From DATEPR01 sp036503065 (lineage in GTDB: Bacteria; Actinomycetota; Actinomycetes; Mycobacteriales; Pseudonocardiaceae): a stretch of 23,400 nucleotides of DNA. The notes under the pieces were generated by a model. The model made no database searches, had not been told where the DNA came from, and was given only the letters and a program-made list of their open reading frames with translations. The stretch spans positions 1-23,400 of the forward strand of contig DASXXM010000032.1 of assembly GCA_036503065.1 (NCBI GenBank), given 5' to 3'. Both the position numbers and the translations under genes were made by a program. The first letter of the stretch is position 1. Every line of letters starts with the position of its first letter. Below, piece by piece: positions 15,354 through 21,886 of the stretch.

Positions 15354-16034
15354 GTAGGCCGCCAGGAAGACCGTGACCGCGCCGTCGGCCGTGCGCCGGG
15401 ACCGCTCGGCGTCCTGCACGTCGTCGACGTGGAACATGCCGTGGTCCAGCGGGCGGCCCAGGGTCAGGTAGGCGAACTGCTCGGCCGCCTGGGTCGGATC
15501 GTCGATGGCCAGCAGGCCGCGATCGGCCAGGCGGCCGAACACGTCGGCCAGCGCGGCCAGCACCCGCGCGGGTGCCCGCTGGTAGTAGGTGGCGGCCAGT
15601 TCGGGGAACCGGCTGGCCTCACCGATGATCAACCGACGCAACGCGAGCACCTGCGGGTTCAGCACGGCCGCCAGGTAGCGCCGGGCCAACGCGCGTAGGG
15701 CCGGCTCCAGGTCTTCTGCCGTCCGCACGCCGGCCAGTTCGTCCGGCAGACCGGCCGCGAAGCGTTCCGCGGTCGCGGTCACGCCGATGACGATGTCGTG
15801 GAACAGGCTCTTCTTGTCGCCGAACTGGTTGTAGACCGTCTGTTTCGACACGGACGCCGCCGCGGCGATCTGGTCGGTGCCGGTGTCGTGGTAGCCCTGC
15901 CGCAGGAACAGCGCGGTCGCCGCCCGCACGATGGCCGCCCGCTTGCCCGACTGGCCATCCGACGCCGTCGTATCCGACGTGCCGTGCCGGTCGATCCGCA
16001 CGATCAGCTCGTCCACCGGTTCGGCCATCGCCAT
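15339..16034 (-). CDS. TetR-family repressor
   Basis: A 231-residue TetR/AcrR regulator with an extended N-terminus of about 32 residues. Helix-turn-helix: 'RAAIVRAATALFLRQGYHDT' and 'TDQIAAAASVSKQTVYNQFG' with DKKSLFHDIV (residues 32-81). The C-terminal half, including 'ALRRLIIGEASRFPELAATY' and 'LGRPLDHGMF', resembles the AefR-like TetR_C class. ATG 16034 is preceded by GAGGGAG. It is divergent from the DUF998 gene, with repeated GTACCG-TCAGTCC sequences between (16062-16124), which makes self-control and control of the plus-strand genes likely. The ligand is unknown. Confidence 0.93.
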   Translation of the reverse strand: MAMAEPVDELIVRIDRHGTSDTTASDGQSGKRAAIVRAATALFLRQGYHDTGTDQIAAAASVSKQTVYNQFGDKKSLFHDIVIGVTATAERFAAGLPDELAGVRTAEDLEPALRALARRYLAAVLNPQVLALRRLIIGEASRFPELAATYYQRAPARVLAALADVFGRLADRGLLAIDDPTQAAEQFAYLTLGRPLDHGMFHVDDVQDAERSRRTADGAVTVFLAAYSRVG

Positions 16035-16061
16035 CAGCTCCCTCGAATGTCCTCGAAATCG

Positions 16062-16124
16062 GGACTGGACTCTACAGTACCCGAGCAGTACCGTTCAGTC
16101 CATTCAAGGAGTACCGGTCAGTCC
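16062..16124. promoter_or_regulatory. Operator-like repeats between tetR and DUF998 genes
   Basis: Two direct copies GTACCGTTCAGTCC (16088-16101) and GTACCGGTCAGTCC (16111-16124), 13 of 14 identical and 23 bp apart. An inverted, spaced counterpart GGACTG...GTAC lies at 16062-16080. They are good candidates for the TetR binding sites in a divergent promoter. Confidence 0.6.
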
Positions 16125-16133
16125 AACAACTAA

Positions 16134-16145
16134 GACTCGCGAGTC
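16134..16145. promoter_or_regulatory. 12-bp palindrome GACTCGCGAGTC
   Basis: A perfect dyad 17 nt before the DUF998 start and just upstream of its GGAGGT ribosome-binding site. It may be a further operator or a 5'-UTR hairpin. Confidence 0.5.
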
Positions 16146-16162
16146 CAAGTGGAGGTACCGAG

Positions 16163-16852
16163 ATGGCTACCCAGGTTCGCAACACCACGGTCGAACGCGG
16201 CGACTGCGATCGCACCGGCGCCGTGACCCGCTCACTGCTCGGCTACGGCGTCCTGGCCGGACCGTTCTACCTGGTCGTCGGCCTGGTCCAGGCCCTCACC
16301 CGTAAGGGCTACGACCTCGCGCACGACGACCTGAGCGTGCTGGCCAACGGCAGCCTCGGCTGGATCCAGATGACCAATCTGATCCTGTCGGGCCTGATGA
16401 CCGTCGCCGCAGCCATCGGCATCCGCAGGGCCATCCGCACGGCACCGCGCGGCCGGACGTGGGGCCCGCGCCTCATCGCCGGCTACGGCGGCGGCCTCGT
16501 CCTGGCGGGCGTGTTCACGGCCGACCCGATGAACGGCTTCCCCGTCGGCACGCCACCCGGCGCGCACACCGTGTCCTGGCACGGCCTGCTGCACCTCGTC
16601 GCGGGCGGGCTCGGGTTCCTGTGCCTCATCGCCGCCTGCTTCGCGCTCGCCCGCCGGTTCGGTCGCGGCTGGGCCGTGTACTCCCGTGTCACCGGCGTGC
16701 TGTTCGGGCTGTCGTTCCTGGGCATCGCCAGCGGATCGACCAGCGCGGCCGTCGTGCTCGGCTTCTGGCTCGGGATCATCCTCGCCTGGGCGTGGCTGGC
16801 GGCCGTGTCGGTCCGCCTCTACCGAGCCACCCCGACGTCCGCGGGAGGATGA
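16163..16852 (+). CDS. DUF998 integral membrane protein
   Basis: A 229-residue membrane protein with about six hydrophobic segments: LLGYGVLAGPFYLVVGLVQ; MTNLILSGLMTVAAAIGI; 'LIAGYGGGLVLAGVFTA'; 'HGLLHLVAGGLGFLCLIAAC'; 'VTGVLFGLSFLGIASG'; 'AVVLGFWLGIILAWAWLAAV'. The loop 'YDLAHDDLSVLANGSLGWIQ', with DPMNGFPVGTPP before the fourth segment, is characteristic of DUF998. The biochemical role of the family is unknown. The start has GGAGGT upstream. It is the first gene after the TetR-controlled spacer and is followed 7 nt later by the hydroquinone-reductase-like gene, so the two probably form an operon. Confidence 0.9.
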   Translation: MATQVRNTTVERGDCDRTGAVTRSLLGYGVLAGPFYLVVGLVQALTRKGYDLAHDDLSVLANGSLGWIQMTNLILSGLMTVAAAIGIRRAIRTAPRGRTWGPRLIAGYGGGLVLAGVFTADPMNGFPVGTPPGAHTVSWHGLLHLVAGGLGFLCLIAACFALARRFGRGWAVYSRVTGVLFGLSFLGIASGSTSAAVVLGFWLGIILAWAWLAAVSVRLYRATPTSAGG

Positions 16853-16859
16853 TCGTGGC

Positions 16860-17861
16860 ATGGCCACGGACGGCGAGTTCAGTCGCGACATGAGGTACAT
16901 CAACACCCGTATCACGGCCGATGGCCGGGACGGCTACCCGGTCGAGCCGGGCCGCTACCGGCTGGCCGTCGCCAGGGCGTGCCCGTGGGCGAACCGGGCG
17001 ATCGTCGTCCGGCGCCTGCTCGGCCTCGAGGACGCGCTGTCGATGGCGATCGCCGGGCCAACGCACGATGACCGCAGCTGGACGTTCGACCTCGATCCCG
17101 GCGGCCGTGATCCGGTGTTGGGGATCGAGCGGCTGCAGGAGGCATACTTCGCCCGGTTTCCCGGCTACGAGCGCGGCATCACGGTGCCGGCGATCGTGGA
17201 GATCCCGACCGGGCAGGTCGTGACCAACGACTTCACGCAGATCACCATCGACATGTCCACGGAATGGCAGGCGTACCACCGGCCGGGTGCGCCGCAGCTT
17301 TATCCACCGGCGTTGCGGGCCGAGATCGACGAGGTCAGCGACCTGGTCTTCCACGATGTCAACAACGGTGTCTACCGGGCCGGGTTCGCGGGCGACCAGG
17401 ACGCCTACGAACGCGCCTACCAACAGCTGTTCGACCGGCTGGACTGGCTGACCGACCGCCTTGCCACCCGGCGGTACCTGGTCGGCGACACGATCACCGA
17501 GGCCGACATACGGCTGTTCACCACGCTGGCCAGGTTCGACGCCGTGTACCACGGTCACTTCAAGTGCAACCGGCAGAAGCTGACCGAGCTGCCGGTGCTG
17601 TGGGCCTATGCCCGCGACCTGTTCCAGACACCCGGCTTCGGCGACACGACCGACTTCGACCACATCAAGCGGCACTACTACCAGGTCCACCGCATGATCA
17701 ACCCGACGGGCATCGTGCCGGCCGGGCCGGACCTGGCCGGCTGGCTGACCCCGCACGGCCGCGAATCACTCGGCGGCAGGCCCTTCGGCGACGGCACACC
17801 ACCCGGTCCGCCGCCGCCGTCGGAGACCGTGCCGGCCGACCACGCCGCGCCCGCGCACTGA
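16860..17861 (+). CDS. Glutathionyl-hydroquinone reductase-like protein (Xi-class GST fold)
   Basis: A 333-residue protein of the YqjG/PcpF-like family (thioredoxin-fold N-domain plus GST C-domain), which reduces thiol-hydroquinone adducts through an active-site cysteine. Seen: catalytic Cys41 in ARACPWANR (usually CPWAHR), 'YERGITVPAIVEIPTGQVVT', then NDFTQI, and the GST C-domain motif 'YLVGDTITEADIRLFTTLAR' followed by 'DAVYHGHFKCN'. ATG 16860 lies 7 nt after the DUF998 stop with GGAGG upstream. Most actinomycetes use mycothiol instead of glutathione, so the true thiol is probably mycothiol (inference). A proline-rich tail (GTPPGPPPPSETVP) is an extra feature. Confidence 0.92.
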   Translation: MATDGEFSRDMRYINTRITADGRDGYPVEPGRYRLAVARACPWANRAIVVRRLLGLEDALSMAIAGPTHDDRSWTFDLDPGGRDPVLGIERLQEAYFARFPGYERGITVPAIVEIPTGQVVTNDFTQITIDMSTEWQAYHRPGAPQLYPPALRAEIDEVSDLVFHDVNNGVYRAGFAGDQDAYERAYQQLFDRLDWLTDRLATRRYLVGDTITEADIRLFTTLARFDAVYHGHFKCNRQKLTELPVLWAYARDLFQTPGFGDTTDFDHIKRHYYQVHRMINPTGIVPAGPDLAGWLTPHGRESLGGRPFGDGTPPGPPPPSETVPADHAAPAH

Positions 17862-17865
17862 TCGA

Positions 17866-17889
17866 CCGCATTGATCAGCCGCATTGATC
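17866..17889. repeat. Tandem CCGCATTGATC, 13-bp period
   Basis: Exact 11-base direct repeats at 17866-17876 and 17879-17889, in the 57-bp gap before the cyclase gene. They may be a regulator site or a small duplication. Confidence 0.6.
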
Positions 17890-17918
17890 GGCTCCGGGCG
17901 GTCGGGCACGATGACCCC

Positions 17919-18692
17919 ATGCCACTGCTCGTTGACCTGATGTCCGCCCTGCACCACGACACGATCGAGATCGTCGATCTCACCGCACCGCTGCAGGAGA
18001 GCACCCCGGTGCTGCGGCTGCCGGAGCCGTTCGCGAACACGATCAACTTCCGGCTCGAGGAGATCAGCCGTTACGACGACCGTGGGCCCCGCTGGTACTG
18101 GAACGACATCCACACCGGCGAGCACACCGGCACCCACGTGGACGCGCCGATCCACTGGCTGTCCGGAAAGGACAGTCTGGACGTCGCGTCGATCCCGCTC
18201 GGCAGGCTGATCGCGCCCGCCGTCGTGCTGGACATGTCCGAACGGGTCGCCGACGACCCCGACTTCCTGCTGGAGGTGGCGGACATCCGTGCCTGGGAGG
18301 ACGGGCACGGGCCGCTGCCCGAGGGCGGCTGGCTGCTGTACCGGACCGGGTGGGACGCGCGGTCGGCGGACCAGGACGACTTCCTGAACGTGCGCGACGG
18401 CCGTTCGCACACGCCCGGTGTGTCGGCCGAGTGCGCGGCCTGGCTGGCCGACGAGGCGCCGATCGTCGGCTTCGGCGTGGAAACCGTGGGCACGGACGCC
18501 GGGCGGGCCGGCGAGCTGGACCCGATCTTCCCGTGTCACGACCGGCTGTTGGGCGCCGGCAAGTGCGGGCTGACGCAGTTGCGGAACCTGGCGGCGCTGC
18601 CCGCGACCGGTGTGGTGCTGGTCGTGTCGCCGCTGCCGATCGTCGGCGGGTCGGGCAGTCCCGCCCGCGTCTACGCGCTGGTCGAACGGTGA
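17919..18692 (+). CDS. Cyclase-family metal hydrolase (kynurenine formamidase-like fold)
   Basis: A 257-residue member of the PF04199 cyclase family. Seen: the metal motif HTGTHVDAPIH (residues 69-79), 'LLYRTGWDAR' and 'GFGVETVGTDAGRAGELDPI', in family order. Members hydrolyse amides or cyclic compounds; examples are kynurenine formamidase and isatin hydrolase. ATG 17919 was chosen; ATG 17940 (MSALHH) is also possible, and the Shine-Dalgarno is weak. The last bases overlap the ThDP-enzyme gene as GTGA (18689-18692), so the two proteins are probably made together and may act in sequence. The substrate cannot be told from the sequence. Confidence 0.9.
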   Translation: MPLLVDLMSALHHDTIEIVDLTAPLQESTPVLRLPEPFANTINFRLEEISRYDDRGPRWYWNDIHTGEHTGTHVDAPIHWLSGKDSLDVASIPLGRLIAPAVVLDMSERVADDPDFLLEVADIRAWEDGHGPLPEGGWLLYRTGWDARSADQDDFLNVRDGRSHTPGVSAECAAWLADEAPIVGFGVETVGTDAGRAGELDPIFPCHDRLLGAGKCGLTQLRNLAALPATGVVLVVSPLPIVGGSGSPARVYALVER

Positions 18693-20314
18693 TCGTTGCC
18701 GAGCAGGTCGGTCATGTGCTGGGGACACTCGGCGTCGGGCGGGTGTTCGGCGTCGTGGGCAGCGGCAACTTCCACGTCACCAACGCGCTGCGGGCCCGCG
18801 GCGTCGAGTTCGTCGCGACCCGGCACGAGTGCGGCGCGGCCGTGGCCGCCGATGCCTTCGCCCGGATGAGCGGCCGGGTCGCCGTCGTATCCACGCACCA
18901 AGGCCCCGGGCTGACCAACGCGATGACCGGGATCGCGGAGGCGGCGAAGAGCCGGACCCCGCTGATCGTCCTGACCGGGGACATGCCGGCGTCCGACCGG
19001 CTGTCCAACTTCCGTATCGACCAGGACGCGCTGGTCCGGTCGGTCGGCGCCGTGTCAGAACGGGTGCACGGCCCGCGGACCGCGGTCGCCGACACCGTGC
19101 GCGCATACCGGATCGCGTTGCAGCAGCGGCGAACCGTGGTCCTCAACCTGCCGCTGGACGTACAGGTGGCCGACGCATCGGACACTCCGGTGCCGACGGT
19201 GCTGCCAACGTCCCCTGTCCGGCCGGACGCCGACGCGGTACGCCGACTGACCGAGGTGCTGGCCGTCGCGAAGCGGCCGGTGTTCGTGGCAGGCCGCGGC
19301 GCCAGGGCCGCGAAGGCCCCGATACGAGCGTTGGCCGACGCCTGCGGCGCGCTGCTGGCCACGTCCGCCGTTGCGAACGGCCTGTTCCACGACGACCCGT
19401 GGTCCTTGGGTATCTCGGGCGGCTTCTCGTCGCCGCTGACGGCCGAACTCATCAGCAGCGCCGACCTCATCGTCGGCTGGGGCTGCGCGCTGAACAACTG
19501 GACCATGCGCCACGGCGCCCTGATCGGGCCCGACGCGACGGTCGTCCAGATCGACACCGACCCACCGGCCCTTGGCGCGCACCGCCCGGTGGACCTCGCC
19601 GTTCTCGGCGACAGCGCGGCCACGGCCACGGACGTCCTCGCGGCAACCGCAACCGGCCGGCGCACCGGCTACCGAACCGACGAGCTCAAGGCACGCATCG
19701 CGGCCCGGGCCCGTTGGTCGGCAAAGGACTACCAGGACGTCTCGACGGCCGACACGATCGACCCGAGAACCCTGTCCGCCAGGCTGGACGAGCTGCTGCC
19801 GACCGAGCGGATCGTGTCGGTCGACTCCGGCAACTTCATGGGCTACCCGAGCGCGTACCTGTCGGTGCCGGACGAGTTCGGTTTCTGCTTCACCCAGGCG
19901 TTCCAGTCCATCGGCCTCGGACTCGCCACCGCGATCGGTGCCGCACTCGCGCGGCCCGACCGGCTGCCGGTCGCGGCGCTGGGCGACGGCGGATTCCTGA
20001 TGGCCATGGCCGACCTGGAAACGGTGGTGCGGCTGCGACTGCCGATGGTGGTCGTCGTCTACAACGACGCGGCCTACGGCGCGGAGGTCCACCACTTCCA
20101 CGACGACCTGGACACCGTCCGCTTCCCGGACACCGACTTCGCCGAGATCGCCCGTGGCTTCGGCGCCACCGGCGTCACCGTCCGCACGACGGACGACCTC
20201 GACCAGGTCCGAACCTGGCTGAGCGGCCCACGGGACACCCCGCTGGTGATCGACGCGAAGATCGCCGACGACGGCGGCTCCTGGTGGCTCGCCGAGGCGT
20301 TCCGGAGCCACTGA
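18689..20314 (+). CDS. Thiamine-diphosphate enzyme, acetolactate synthase-like
   Basis: A 541-residue member of the ThDP-binding superfamily with the acetolactate synthase/benzoylformate decarboxylase architecture. PYR domain: 'VEFVATRHECGAAVAADAFA' with the activating Glu47, and 'VVSTHQGPGLTNAMTGIAEA'. Middle domain: 'VFVAGRGARAAKAPIRALAD'. PP domain: the ThDP/Mg motif starting GDGG (residue 432) and ending with Asn459 in YNDAAYG. Start GTG 18689 overlaps the previous stop. Pairing with a cyclase-family hydrolase suggests a catabolic or tailoring step on a ring-opened 2-oxo acid; this is inference. No small regulatory subunit gene is present, so ordinary branched-chain amino acid synthesis is unlikely. 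Confidence 0.9.
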   Translation: MIVAEQVGHVLGTLGVGRVFGVVGSGNFHVTNALRARGVEFVATRHECGAAVAADAFARMSGRVAVVSTHQGPGLTNAMTGIAEAAKSRTPLIVLTGDMPASDRLSNFRIDQDALVRSVGAVSERVHGPRTAVADTVRAYRIALQQRRTVVLNLPLDVQVADASDTPVPTVLPTSPVRPDADAVRRLTEVLAVAKRPVFVAGRGARAAKAPIRALADACGALLATSAVANGLFHDDPWSLGISGGFSSPLTAELISSADLIVGWGCALNNWTMRHGALIGPDATVVQIDTDPPALGAHRPVDLAVLGDSAATATDVLAATATGRRTGYRTDELKARIAARARWSAKDYQDVSTADTIDPRTLSARLDELLPTERIVSVDSGNFMGYPSAYLSVPDEFGFCFTQAFQSIGLGLATAIGAALARPDRLPVAALGDGGFLMAMADLETVVRLRLPMVVVVYNDAAYGAEVHHFHDDLDTVRFPDTDFAEIARGFGATGVTVRTTDDLDQVRTWLSGPRDTPLVIDAKIADDGGSWWLAEAFRSH

Positions 20315-20394
20315 AAGATCTTGGGCCGAGACCGATGAGTTCGAGCGGCGGCGTCGGTATATCCCACTGACCGACGAGTGGGAAGGACCACACC

Positions 20395-20787
20395 ATGACC
20401 ACCACCATCGACACCACACCCGTCCTCGACGTGCTGCACCGCATGAACGCCGCCTGGGTGGCCGCCGACGCGGACGCGTTCGTGGCCGAGTACGTCGAGG
20501 ACGCCACCGTCGTGCTGCCGGGCACGTTCCACCAGGGCAGAGCCGCGATTCGCGACTTCATGGCCGACTCGTTCGCCGGTCGGCTGAAGGGCACGCACCC
20601 GCTCGACGAGCCGAAGGACGTGCGCGTGCTCGGCGCGGACACCGCGATCGTGGTCAGCAGGACCGGCGTCGCCATGGCAGGCGAGCAGGATGTGCCCGCC
20701 GACCGCGAGCGGATCGGCACGTGGGTCCTGACCCGGCAGAATGGCCGATGGCTCGTCGCCGCCTTCGCGAACGCGCCCGCGCACTGA
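20395..20787 (+). CDS. SnoaL/SgcJ-EcaC-like NTF2-fold protein
   Basis: A 130-residue single-domain protein of the SgcJ/EcaC (TIGR02246-like) group. Seen: 'VLHRMNAAWVAADADAFVAE', then 'YVEDATVVLPGTFHQGRAAI' and, near the end, 'IGTWVLTRQNGRWLVAAFAN'. AAGGA precedes ATG 20395. Members are small enzymes or ligand-binding proteins with a cone-shaped pocket. The next gene is a sigma factor carrying a similar fold in its own tail, 60 nt downstream; the two may sense related ligands (inference). Confidence 0.88.
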   Translation: MTTTIDTTPVLDVLHRMNAAWVAADADAFVAEYVEDATVVLPGTFHQGRAAIRDFMADSFAGRLKGTHPLDEPKDVRVLGADTAIVVSRTGVAMAGEQDVPADRERIGTWVLTRQNGRWLVAAFANAPAH

Positions 20788-20847
20788 GCTGAGCAGCGCA
20801 GACTGAGTTCGGCGCAGCAGGCCACACCACCCAAGGGGAGACCCGCC

Positions 20848-21801
20848 ATGCCCACGGTGCTCGACTTCGACGTCCAGGCCGGCCGCTACCGATCGGAGCT
20901 GCTGGTGCACTGCTACCGGATGCTCGGTTCGGTGCACGAAGCGGAGGACCTGGTCCAGGAGACGATGCTGCGGGCGTGGCGGGCCTGGGAGCGCTACGAC
21001 GACGGCATGGCGTCGATGCGCACCTGGCTGTACAAGATCGCGACCAACGCCTGCCTGACCGCGTTGCGCGGCCAGGCGGGCCGCGCGCTCCCGTCCGGTC
21101 TCGGCCAGGCGAACGGCGATCCGGACGCGCCGCTGGTGCCGTCGTTCGAAACGCCATGGCTGCAACCGTTTCCGGACAGCAGGTTGACCGATCCCGCGTC
21201 GCAGCTCGTGCGGCGCGACGGCCTGCGGCTCGCGCTGATCGCCGCGATGCAACTGCTCCCGGCCAAACAGCGCGCGGTGCTGATCCTGCGGGACGTCCTG
21301 GAGTTCAGCGCCGCCGAGGTGGCGCAACAGCTGGACACGTCGGTCGCCGCGGTGAACAGCGCACTGCAGCGGGCCAGGGCGGGCGTGTCCGCCAGTGAGG
21401 GTGACATCCTCGAACCCGACGACAGCGCGGTGAAGGACGCGATCGACCGCTACATCAGGGCGTTCGAGGCCGCCGACGTCGCCACCCTGGTCAGCCTGCT
21501 GACCGAGGACGCCGTCCTGGAGATGCCGCCGGTGCCGTTCTGGGTGCTGGGCCGCGCGGACTACGGCCGCTTCATCGACCGGGTCTTCGCCACCCGCGGC
21601 ACGCACTGGCGGCTGGTCCCGACTTCGGCCAACGCCCAGCCCGCGCTCGTCGCCTACTGCCGGGACGAGACCGGCACGTACCGGCTGCACACGCTGCAGG
21701 TGTTCACCGTGACCCCGGCCGGAATCGCACGCAACGTGGTGTTCCGGGACGACGACGTGTTCGCGGCGTTCGGGTTAAACCCCACGATCGATCATCATTG
21801 A
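20848..21801 (+). CDS. Sigma factor with SnoaL-like tail (SigG/SigJ type)
   Basis: A 317-residue sigma-70 family factor. Region 2: 'LVHCYRMLGSVHEAEDLVQE' and 'TMLRAWRAWERYD'. Region 4: 'ALIAAMQLLPAKQRAVLILR', followed by 'EFSAAEVAQQLDTSVAAVNS' and ALQRARA (to about residue 185). The C-terminal third, 'DAIDRYIRAFEAADVATLVS' and 'LLTEDAVLEMPPVPFWVLGR' to the end, is an NTF2/SnoaL-like domain. This class is known to use that tail in place of a separate anti-sigma protein. GGGGAG precedes ATG 20848. It follows the SnoaL-like gene in an apparent operon. Confidence 0.92.
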   Translation: MPTVLDFDVQAGRYRSELLVHCYRMLGSVHEAEDLVQETMLRAWRAWERYDDGMASMRTWLYKIATNACLTALRGQAGRALPSGLGQANGDPDAPLVPSFETPWLQPFPDSRLTDPASQLVRRDGLRLALIAAMQLLPAKQRAVLILRDVLEFSAAEVAQQLDTSVAAVNSALQRARAGVSASEGDILEPDDSAVKDAIDRYIRAFEAADVATLVSLLTEDAVLEMPPVPFWVLGRADYGRFIDRVFATRGTHWRLVPTSANAQPALVAYCRDETGTYRLHTLQVFTVTPAGIARNVVFRDDDVFAAFGLNPTIDHH

Positions 21802-21836
21802 CCATCAATGAACTATTGACAACAGCATCCAACAGA

Positions 21837-21850
21837 CGGGAACGTTTTCA
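21837..21850. promoter_or_regulatory. LacI-type operator-like site before the GH59 gene
   Basis: The right half GTTTTCA (21844-21850) is identical to the LacI-family half-site consensus, with the central CG; the left half CGGGAAC agrees at 4 of 7. It lies 37 nt before the GTG start. A TTGACA hexamer (21816-21821) lies upstream, without a clear -10. Confidence 0.35.
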
Positions 21851-21886
21851 TACCGGAGTCCGGACTCTCAGCGAGGAGCGTCTGCC

